DNA of 59,075 nucleotides, taken from NCBI RefSeq assembly GCF_018390595.1, contig NZ_JAHBAV010000019.1:1-59075 (forward strand), given 5' to 3'. The translations under genes were made by a program, and so were the position numbers. The notes under the pieces were generated by a model that was not told the DNA's origin, did no database searches, and saw only the letters and a list, made by a program, of their open reading frames with translations. How positions within the stretch are numbered: position 1 is the first letter of the stretch; each line of letters begins with the position of its first letter. Shown one piece after another: positions 53,471 to 59,075 of the stretch. Origin of the DNA: Dietzia massiliensis. GTDB lineage: Bacteria > Actinomycetota > Actinomycetes > Mycobacteriales > Mycobacteriaceae.

Positions 53471-54177
53471 AGACGCCGGAGGCCGGGCCGCCGCAGCGGA
53501 TCGAGGAACTGGCCGAGGACTCCGGCACCACCGTGCGCAACATCCGCGTCTACCAGGAGCGCGGTCTGCTGCCCCCGCCCGTCCGCCGAGGACGCACCGC
53601 CTTCTACGGGCCGGACCACAAGCGGCGCCTCGCTCAGATCCTGCGTCTCCTCGACCGCGGCTACACGTTCGCCACGATCGAGGAGTTGTTCATCGCCGAA
53701 CGGCACGGCTTCACGCTCACGGAGCTTCTCGAGCTGGAAGCGGTCCGGCCGACGCGCCGCTCCACCGGTGGGCGCCGGCGACTGCCGCGAGGGGGAGTGG
53801 ACGCGGTCGCCGGGTTCGAGCTACCGGAGCACCTCCTCGACCGGGGCGAGTCGATCGGCCTCGTCAGCGATTCGGCCGCGGCGGACCACTTCTTCGCCGA
53901 CCGCTACATGCTGGAGATGTTCCGCGAGCTGATCGTGCTGGGGGTCGGCGAGGAGGGGATCGACAAGATCGGCCACCTGTTCATGGAGGGGCAGAGCACC
54001 GCGGCCGAGGCGATCGACGTTCTCGTGCAGACCATGAAGGACGCCGGGATGGACCAGTCGACCATCATCAGGCGGGTGACCGGCATCCTTCCGCGGGCCG
54101 GCGCCGCCGCCCGGCTCATCTTCCTGTCCGCCGCCCAGACCCTGCTCACCGACAGGCACGGCTTCCCCAAGAGTTGA
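53467..54177 (+). CDS. MerR-family transcriptional regulator
   Basis: The 236-residue regulator has an N-terminal winged helix-turn-helix: RIEELAEDSGTTVRNIRVYQERGLLPPPVRRGRTAFYGPDHKRRLAQILRLLDRGYTFATIEELFIA (residues 11-77). The C-terminal effector region (LLDRGESIGLVSDSAAADHFFADRYMLEMFRELIVLGVGEEGIDKIGHLF) is a helical bundle without metal-binding cysteines, so it is not a metal sensor of the classical type. GTG 53467 overlaps the preceding stop. Ligand and targets unknown; it may control its own operon. Confidence 0.87.
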   Translation: MKTPEAGPPQRIEELAEDSGTTVRNIRVYQERGLLPPPVRRGRTAFYGPDHKRRLAQILRLLDRGYTFATIEELFIAERHGFTLTELLELEAVRPTRRSTGGRRRLPRGGVDAVAGFELPEHLLDRGESIGLVSDSAAADHFFADRYMLEMFRELIVLGVGEEGIDKIGHLFMEGQSTAAEAIDVLVQTMKDAGMDQSTIIRRVTGILPRAGAAARLIFLSAAQTLLTDRHGFPKS

Positions 54178-54213
54178 GCGACGTGAGCGCCGGACGGCCG
54201 CCGATCGGACGGT

Positions 54214-55080
54214 CTAGGTGAACACCACGGTCCGGGCACCGTGCACCAGGACCCGGTCCTCCAGGTGCCAGCGCAGCCCGCGGGCCAGCACCAGCTTCTC
54301 GGCGTCGCGGCCCTGGCGCACCATGTCCTTCACCGTCGCCGTGTGGTCCACGCGGATGACGTCCTGCTCGATGATAGGCCCCTCGTCGAGGTCGGCCGTC
54401 ACGTAGTGGCACGTCGCGCCGATGAGCTTCACGCCCCGGACGTGCGCCTGGTGATACGGGCGGGCGCCGACGAAGCTGGGCAGGAAGCTGTGATGGATGT
54501 TGATCGCGCGACCGGCCCACCGGGTGCACAGGTCGTCCGGCAGGACCTGCATGAAGCGGGCGAGGACGATCGCGTGCGGGTCGATGTCGTCGACGAGTCC
54601 GGCGACCTGCTCGAACGCCGGGCCCCGCTCGGCGGGGTCGGCCGGGAACGGAACGTGGTGGAACGGCACGCCGTGCGCCTCGGCCATCCCCCGCAGGTTG
54701 TCGTGGTTGCCGATCACCGCACGGATGCGGGCGGGGTAGTCACCGCTCTCGACCCGACCCAGCAGGTCGTGGAGGCAGTGGCCCTCCTTGGACACGAGGA
54801 TGACGACGTCCTTCGGCTCGGACGAGTCGGAGATCTGCCAGTCGGCCTCGGGTCCCAGCTCGCTGGCCACCCGTTCGAAGCGACGGCGGAGTTCGTCGAT
54901 CTCCATGCCGATCGATTCGGCGTCGACGGACTGGCGGGTGAAGAACCAGCCGGTGTCCTCGTCCGCGTGGTACGCCGCCTCCATGATGGTCCCGCCCAGT
55001 TCGGCGAGGAAGGTGGCGATCCGGGCGACGATACCGATGCGGTCGGGGCAGCCCAGCGTGAGGACGAAGCGTCGTGACAT
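54214..55080 (-). CDS. purU: Formyltetrahydrofolate deformylase PurU
   Basis: Hydrolyses 10-formyltetrahydrofolate to formate and tetrahydrofolate, balancing one-carbon units for purine synthesis. The 288-residue protein has an N-terminal ACT domain ([31 protein letters not shown]) and a C-terminal formyltransferase fold with [30 protein letters not shown] (catalytic His) and [23 protein letters not shown] 55080 lies 8 nt after CACAAT and is preferred to the GTG-type extension. Divergent from deoC. Confidence 0.95.
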   Translation of the reverse strand: MSRRFVLTLGCPDRIGIVARIATFLAELGGTIMEAAYHADEDTGWFFTRQSVDAESIGMEIDELRRRFERVASELGPEADWQISDSSEPKDVVILVSKEGHCLHDLLGRVESGDYPARIRAVIGNHDNLRGMAEAHGVPFHHVPFPADPAERGPAFEQVAGLVDDIDPHAIVLARFMQVLPDDLCTRWAGRAINIHHSFLPSFVGARPYHQAHVRGVKLIGATCHYVTADLDEGPIIEQDVIRVDHTATVKDMVRQGRDAEKLVLARGLRWHLEDRVLVHGARTVVFT

Positions 55081-55088
55081 GGGTGTCC

Positions 55089-55094
55089 ATTGTG
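55089..55094 (-). promoter_or_regulatory. -10-like element of purU
   Basis: Minus-strand CACAAT, 8 nt, then ATG 55080. Confidence 0.4.
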
Positions 55095-55120
55095 CCACCA
55101 GGCGTGTCGGCCGCTCCCGC

Positions 55121-55126
55121 TAGGCT
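55121..55126 (+). promoter_or_regulatory. -10 element of leaderless deoC
   Basis: TAGGCT, 7 nt, then ATG 55134; identical in hexamer and spacing to the thiO promoter. Confidence 0.6.
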
Positions 55127-55133
55127 GGCCCGC

Positions 55134-55832
55134 ATGGACGCCACTCCGACCGCTCAGCTCACCCGCGCCCGCGTCGCCTCGATGATCGACCACACCCTGC
55201 TCTCGCCTGACGCGTCCCGCGAGGACGTGCAGGCCTGCCTCGACGAGGCCCGCGAGCTGGGCGTCAAGGCCGTGTGCGTGAGCCCGGCGATGCTGCCGGT
55301 GCGGCCCGGCCAGCAGGTCGTCGCCACGGTCGCGGGGTTCCCGTCAGGCAAGCACCACTCGCTGGTCAAGGCGATGGAGGGCCGGCTCGCGGTGGACCAG
55401 GGCGCCACCGAGGTGGACATGGTGATCGATGTGGGCGCCGCCATCGCGGGCCTCGTCGACGAGGTGATGGCCGAGGTGCTGGCGATGCGCGACGCCGTGC
55501 CGCCTCCGGTGGTGATCAAGGTGATCCTCGAGACCGCCGCCATCCACAAGGCGCTGGGGGACGAGGCGGGCGACGAGCGGATCGAGGCCCTGTGCCACGC
55601 CGTCGCGCGCGCGGGCGCCGACTTCGTCAAGACCTCTACCGGCTTCCACCCCGCCGGCGGCGCGAGCGTGCGCGCGGTCGAGGCGATGCACCGCGCGGTG
55701 GGCGGGAAGTTGGGCATCAAGGCGTCCGGCGGGATCCGCGACGCCGACACCGCCCGCGCGATGATCGCCGCGGGCGCCACCCGGCTCGGCCTCAGCGGCA
55801 GCCGTGCGGTGCTCGACGGCTTCCCCGAGTAG
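55134..55832 (+). CDS. deoC: Deoxyribose-phosphate aldolase
   Basis: Class I aldolase that cleaves 2-deoxyribose 5-phosphate to glyceraldehyde 3-phosphate and acetaldehyde in deoxynucleoside salvage. The 232-residue TIM barrel has [14 protein letters not shown] at the N-terminus, the Schiff-base lysine in DFVKTSTGF (Lys166), VIKVILE (proton-relay Asp/Lys region) and [14 protein letters not shown] 55134 is set by the -10 box; the longer in-frame start at 55074 lies inside divergent purU. Position matches Rv0478. Confidence 0.95.
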   Translation: MDATPTAQLTRARVASMIDHTLLSPDASREDVQACLDEARELGVKAVCVSPAMLPVRPGQQVVATVAGFPSGKHHSLVKAMEGRLAVDQGATEVDMVIDVGAAIAGLVDEVMAEVLAMRDAVPPPVVIKVILETAAIHKALGDEAGDERIEALCHAVARAGADFVKTSTGFHPAGGASVRAVEAMHRAVGGKLGIKASGGIRDADTARAMIAAGATRLGLSGSRAVLDGFPE

Positions 55833-55838
55833 TCCTGC

Positions 55839-55905
55839 CCAGCCCCCAACCGAGCCCCGGCCAGCCCGCAATCGAGCCCCGGCCGGCCCGCAACCGCGCC
55901 CCCGG
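55839..55905. repeat. Three tandem copies of a 22-bp unit after deoC
   Basis: Units start at 55839, 55861 and 55883 (22, 22 and 23 bp), each reading roughly CC-A/G-GCCC-C/G-CAA-C/T-CG and ending in CCCCGG. They fill the gap between deoC and the convergent oxidoreductase gene. No hairpin is evident. Confidence 0.75.
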
Positions 55906-55911
55906 CGGGTG

Positions 55912-56868
55912 TCAGTACCGGCCGGTGGTGAGCACCATCTTCCCGGTGGTGCGCCCGGTCTCGCCCCGGCGGTGCGCCTCGGCGGCCTGCTCCAGCGGGA
56001 AGACCTCGGCGATCGTCGCCCGCAGCGACCCCTGCTCGACGAGCTCGGTGATCGAGATCAGGTCGTGGCGTGAGGCGTCGACCAGCATCCGGACGGCCCG
56101 CACCCCGAGCCGCTCGGCCTCGCGGTAGAGGTCGTCCGAGCCGACGGGCAGGATCGACACGACGATCCCGCCGGGCCGTAGCGTGCGCAGCGACGCCAGC
56201 GAGGTGTCGCCGCCGATGGTGTCGAGCACGGCGTCGACGTCCGAGACGGCCTCCGCGATGTCCACCTCGCGGTAGTCGATCGGCTCGTCCACGCCGATCT
56301 CCCGCAGGAAGTCGTGCTTCTCCGAGCTGGCGGTGCCGATCACGTGGGCGCCGCGGGCCTTGGCGATCTGCACGGCCACGTGCCCGACCCCGCCGGCGGC
56401 CGCGTGGATGAGGACGCGCTGGCCGGGCTGGATCCGGGCGTTCTCGACGAGCGCCTGCCACGCGGTGAGCGAGACCAGCGGCAGCGCGGCGGCCTGGACG
56501 TGGTCGAGCGAGGCCGGCTTGGGTGCGAACCAGGCGGCGGGGGCGGCGACGTACTCGGCGTGGGCGCCGTGGCCGAACGGGTACGAGAGCATGCCGAACA
56601 CCTCGTCGCCGGGGGAGAACCGCGCGACGCCGATGCCGACCTCCTCGACCACGCCCGACAGGTCCCAGCCGAGGACGAACGGCGGCTCGCCGATGAATCC
56701 GCCGGTGGCGCGGTGCTTCCAGTCGGTGGGGTTGACGCTGGCGGCCTCGACGCGGATCAGGACCTCGTTGGTGCGGGGAGTGGGACGGGGGAGGTCGACG
56801 ACGGCGAGGACGTCCGGCTCACCGAGGGTCTGCTGTTGCACGGCACGCATGGAGGCTTTGTTGGTCAT
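55912..56868 (-). CDS. Zinc-free MDR-family NADPH:quinone oxidoreductase-like protein
   Basis: The 318-residue medium-chain dehydrogenase/reductase has an N-terminal GroES-like domain (EVLIRVEAASVNPTDWKHRATGG) and the Rossmann motif QRVLIHAAAGGVGHVAVQIAKARGAHVIGTAS. The Cys/His/Glu catalytic zinc ligands and the four-Cys structural zinc lobe of alcohol dehydrogenases are absent, which marks the quinone oxidoreductase branch. VDAVLDTIGGDTSLASLRTLRPGGIVVSI completes the fold. The substrate is unknown. It is convergent with deoC. Confidence 0.88.
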   Translation of the reverse strand: MTNKASMRAVQQQTLGEPDVLAVVDLPRPTPRTNEVLIRVEAASVNPTDWKHRATGGFIGEPPFVLGWDLSGVVEEVGIGVARFSPGDEVFGMLSYPFGHGAHAEYVAAPAAWFAPKPASLDHVQAAALPLVSLTAWQALVENARIQPGQRVLIHAAAGGVGHVAVQIAKARGAHVIGTASSEKHDFLREIGVDEPIDYREVDIAEAVSDVDAVLDTIGGDTSLASLRTLRPGGIVVSILPVGSDDLYREAERLGVRAVRMLVDASRHDLISITELVEQGSLRATIAEVFPLEQAAEAHRRGETGRTTGKMVLTTGRY

Positions 56869-56940
56869 GGCTCCAGGGTGGCAGACTCCCGGGCCCGCCG
56901 CCCGGCTCGTCCCGCGCGCCGCCCGCCACGCGGGAGCGGT

Positions 56941-57504
56941 TCAGCGACGTGGCGGCAACCGGTGCAGGTTCACGTCGCGGAGCGTCCCCTCGGCGATGGT
57001 CGCCGTCATGTAGGTGCAGTACGGCTGCCGGCGGCGGTCGGTGGGCGAGCCCGGGTTGAGCAGGCGTAGACCGCCCTCACCGGACGCGCCCTCACCGGAC
57101 GCGCCCTCCCCGGACCCGCTCTCCTCGGACACTAGCGGCGCGGTGGTGTCCCACGGGATGTGCGAGTGCCCGAAGACCAGGACGTCGGTGTCGGGGAAGG
57201 CCCTGGCCATGCGCTTCTCCCGTCCCGCGGACGCGCCGGCCTCGTGGGTGACGGCAAGTCGCACGCCGTCGAGCGTCGCGCGGGCCACCTCGGGCAGACG
57301 CTCGCGCAGCTCCGGGCCGTCGTTGTTGCCCCAGCAGGCGATGAGCCGTGCGGAGCGCTCCTCGAGGGCGTCGAGCAGGGCGACGTCCATCCAGTCCCCG
57401 GCGTGGATCACCACGTCGGCCGCGTCGACCTCGTCCCAGACCCGGGCCGGCAGGTCGCGGGCGCGGGTCGGGACGTGGGTGTCGGAGATGATGAGCAGGC
57501 GCAT
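56941..57504 (-). CDS. YfcE/MJ0936-type metallophosphodiesterase
   Basis: The 187-residue calcineurin-like phosphoesterase has all di-metal motifs: LIISDTHVP (Asp, His), VIHAGDWMD (Asp), ACWGNNDG (Asn), VTHEAG (His) and VFGHSHIPW (His-x-His). Between the last motif and LLNPGSP it has an inserted Ser-Gly-Glu repeat (GSGEGASGEGASGEGG), probably a flexible loop. ATG 57504 lies 6 nt after a CACACT -10-like box. Typical members hydrolyse phosphodiesters in vitro; the physiological substrate is unknown. Confidence 0.9.
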   Translation of the reverse strand: MRLLIISDTHVPTRARDLPARVWDEVDAADVVIHAGDWMDVALLDALEERSARLIACWGNNDGPELRERLPEVARATLDGVRLAVTHEAGASAGREKRMARAFPDTDVLVFGHSHIPWDTTAPLVSEESGSGEGASGEGASGEGGLRLLNPGSPTDRRRQPYCTYMTATIAEGTLRDVNLHRLPPRR

Positions 57505-57534
57505 GGGCCCAGTGTGCCGGGCGGCCGACCGCTC

Positions 57535-58422
57535 CTAGCGAGTCGACTCCAGCACAACGTCGCGGCCGGCCAGATCCACGGTCATCCCGCCGTCGACCAC
57601 ACGCACGCCGGTGAGCTCGATCCCCTCGGGCAGGTCGGCCAGCGCGGAGTCCATCATCGAGACGGTCCCGCCGAGGATCTCCGAGGGCAGCTGGAAGCCG
57701 AGGACCGAGGCCTGCTGCGGATCCATCTCGAGGTTGCCGTCGATGAGCCGCGGGGTCACCAGGGCCTCGGCGAGCCCGCTGATCGAGACGCGCAGGGTGC
57801 CCGCGGCGGGATCGGAGACGATGTCCTGCACCTGGATCAGCCCGCCCAGCAGGCTGTCGCCCGCGCCGCCCGCGCCCTCGGACTGGGCGGCCGCGGTCAT
57901 GGTCTCGTCGGACACGAACGCGGTGCCGGTGAGCGAGTCGATACGGGACGTCTCACCCTCGGACCGCACGCCCTCGGCGGTGATGTCGATCGCCGGGACC
58001 GGGCCGGTCGCCCCCTCGGCCGGGGCGCCGTCGGTGGTGATGCGGATCGTGCCGAGCGTGCCGGTGACGTACGACAGCAGGACCGGCTGGGGCCCCAGCT
58101 CCACCTCGGGCGTCGAGCCGAGCGTCGCGCTGATCTCCTGGCGGAGGTTGTCCTTGATCGCACCGCGCATCCCGAGCTCCAGGCCCACGGCCCCGGCCAC
58201 CAGCAGCACGATGACCAGCACGGCGCCGATGACGATCCGGCGGCCCGTGCGGCTCCCGCCCCGGGCGCCGCTGGTCCCGCCCCGCGCACCGGTCGTCCCG
58301 CCGCCGCCCGGAGGGGGCGCACCCGCGTCGGCGGGCCGGGCGGCGAACTGCTCGGTGGGAGCGTTCTGCACGCCCGGCTGATCGAAGGCGGGAAGTCGCT
58401 GGGTGTCTCTCGGCGGCTGCAT
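57535..58422 (-). CDS. DUF2993 (LmeA-like) membrane-anchored lipid-binding protein
   Basis: The 295-residue protein has a Pro/Gly/Arg-rich cytoplasmic N-terminus of 60 residues (GARGGTSGARGGSRTGRR) and one transmembrane helix (IVIGAVLVIVLLVAGAVGLEL). A periplasmic DUF2993 domain follows (GAIKDNLRQEISATLGSTPEVELGPQPVLLSYVTGTLGTIRI ... ELTGVRVVDGGMTVDLAGRDVVLE). Such tubular lipid-binding proteins include LmeA, which acts in lipomannan elongation. Rv0479c occupies this place next to deoC in M. tuberculosis. A cell-envelope lipid role is inferred. Confidence 0.83.
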   Translation of the reverse strand: MQPPRDTQRLPAFDQPGVQNAPTEQFAARPADAGAPPPGGGGTTGARGGTSGARGGSRTGRRIVIGAVLVIVLLVAGAVGLELGMRGAIKDNLRQEISATLGSTPEVELGPQPVLLSYVTGTLGTIRITTDGAPAEGATGPVPAIDITAEGVRSEGETSRIDSLTGTAFVSDETMTAAAQSEGAGGAGDSLLGGLIQVQDIVSDPAAGTLRVSISGLAEALVTPRLIDGNLEMDPQQASVLGFQLPSEILGGTVSMMDSALADLPEGIELTGVRVVDGGMTVDLAGRDVVLESTR

Positions 58423-58496
58423 CGCTTCCGATTGTCACCGAAAAGGCGTCGGCGTGCAGCACCCACCTCGACGGGCGGGGGCGTGCGGGCGGTGGG

Positions 58497-58997
58497 TCAG
58501 CGGGCGGCGGTCCAGCGGTTGAGGTGCCGGTACTCGGCCTCGAACAGCCGGTCCAGGTGCGAGATCACCATCTTCTCGAGCTTGCCCCCGAGCAGCGGCA
58601 CCGACACCTTGACCTGTCCGGACACGGTCTCCTCCGCGACGCCGTCCCGGTCCACGGCGGTCGCGTCGCCGTTGATGAGCCCCAGCCCGCCCGCAGCCTC
58701 GGCGCGCGCGGATCCGGTGAACGTCCGACCGTCGAAGCCGCAGTAGGTACAGGTGCGCACGATGGTGAGCTGGCCCGGCAGGACCTTGCGGGCGGAGTCG
58801 GGGATGTCGTCCTCCGGGATATGCTGCGTGATGGTCACGCGGACGCCGTCCGAGGTGGAGGCGAAGTCGTCGAGGCTGTCCTTGTCGGTTCCCACCGCCA
58901 GGAGTCGCTCGCGCCAGTACTCCTCGCTGCCGTAGGCCGAGTACACGGTCTCGATGGGGGCGCCGATGCGGGCGTTGTGGGAGAAGTGGGTCGCCAT
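58497..58997 (-). CDS. DUF2505 SRPBCC-fold protein (Rv0481c-like)
   Basis: The 166-residue helix-grip protein starts MATHFSHNARIGAPIETVYSAYGSEEYWRERLLAVG and continues through VRVTITQHIPEDDIPDSARKVLPGQLTIVRTCTY, EETVSGQVKVSVPLLGGKLEKMVISHLDRLFEAEYRHLNRW. These are the DUF2505 hallmarks. The C-terminal amphipathic helix closes a hydrophobic cavity; the ligand is unknown. The ATG at 58997 is preferred to GTG 59009 because a TAGTGT box lies 8 nt upstream. It is divergent from the next gene, as Rv0481c is from murB. Confidence 0.85.
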   Translation of the reverse strand: MATHFSHNARIGAPIETVYSAYGSEEYWRERLLAVGTDKDSLDDFASTSDGVRVTITQHIPEDDIPDSARKVLPGQLTIVRTCTYCGFDGRTFTGSARAEAAGGLGLINGDATAVDRDGVAEETVSGQVKVSVPLLGGKLEKMVISHLDRLFEAEYRHLNRWTAAR

Positions 58998-59005
58998 GGG
59001 GTCTG

Positions 59006-59011
59006 ACACTA
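59006..59011 (-). promoter_or_regulatory. -10 element of the DUF2505 gene
   Basis: Minus-strand TAGTGT, 8 nt, then ATG 58997. Confidence 0.5.
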
Positions 59012-59022
59012 CAAGCGCCGGT

Positions 59023-59028
59023 TACCCT
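59023..59028 (+). promoter_or_regulatory. -10 element of leaderless gene starting at 59036
   Basis: TACCCT, 7 nt, then GTG 59036. Confidence 0.5.
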
Positions 59029-59035
59029 CGGGCGT

Positions 59036-59075
59036 GTGAACCCGCCCCCGTCCGACCCCACGGCCGCGCCGCACC
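59036..59075 (+). CDS. 5' end of a gene cut by the window edge, probably murB
   Basis: Only 13 codons remain (GTG, then NPPPSDPTAAPH), too few for recognition. The GTG lies 7 nt after TACCCT, as in other leaderless genes here, and the frame stays open to the edge. In M. tuberculosis murB (Rv0482) starts divergently beside the DUF2505 gene, so UDP-N-acetylenolpyruvoylglucosamine reductase is the likely product. This identity is inference from gene order alone. Confidence 0.45.
   Translation, partial: MNPPPSDPTAAPH

Overview
The window is chromosomal DNA of a very GC-rich, mycolic-acid-containing actinobacterium (order Mycobacteriales). Two antigen-85-type mycolyltransferases, very small porin-like proteins next to groEL2, RamB with isocitrate lyase, an HbhA homologue and leaderless promoters all point there. 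Gene content resembles Dietzia or a close relative; the genus is inferred from memory of the families, not from a search. From memory, the backbone follows the M. tuberculosis Rv0414c-Rv0482 order (thiE-thiO-thiS-thiG; xthA-GNAT-def, DUF3263, LytR_C; AAA ATPase; groEL2; prolyl oligopeptidase; lpd; Rv0464c-like, ramB, icl, fadB2; XRE, hbhA, DUF2516, deoC, DUF2993, SRPBCC, murB start), interrupted by blocks that order lacks. Layout: 1-3058 thiamine biosynthesis; 3084-7039 a LiaF-like protein, an ABC exporter, a small GNAT, a dispanin-like membrane protein and a CoA-binding protein; 7194-12465 PPK2, exonuclease III, a GNAT, peptide deformylase, DUF3263, a LytR_C protein and a lipoprotein; 12595-19254 a minus-strand Mrp/Mnh Na+/H+ antiporter operon (mnhAB fusion, C, D, E, F, G); 19385-20090 a stand-alone LeuA-regulatory-domain-like protein behind a leader peptide with consecutive Ile-Leu-Val-Val codons; 20151-27344 an AAA ATPase, a mycolyltransferase, an M20 peptidase, a conserved unknown, a lipoprotein and an SRPBCC protein. 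The 27459-32252 segment is a cell-envelope island: groEL2 under two CIRCE operators, two tandem pairs of 47-57-residue proteins (candidate PorH/PorA-like mycomembrane pores) and a second mycolyltransferase. A fifth small protein lies at 35646. Between and after them are a frameshifted alpha/beta hydrolase, a prolyl oligopeptidase, lpd, a lipoprotein and a pgmB-GH65 phosphorylase pair. Then come a 607-bp repeat-bearing gap, an AhpD-like protein, ramB with a RamB box, isocitrate lyase, fadB2, and a full-length MetE homologue that has lost three of four zinc ligands and the catalytic His while keeping its substrate pocket. The rest holds membrane proteins, an XRE regulator, HbhA, a MerR regulator, purU, deoC, a quinone-oxidoreductase-like protein, a phosphodiesterase, a LmeA-like lipid-binding protein, an SRPBCC protein and the first codons of a probable murB. 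The strongest leads are the pseudo-MetE, the branched-chain leader upstream of the LeuA-like domain, and the duplicated small-protein pairs. About fifteen genes carry a TANNNT-type -10 box exactly 7-8 nt before an ATG or GTG, implying leaderless transcripts and fixing many starts. No tRNA, rRNA, CRISPR array, insertion sequence or prophage was seen.
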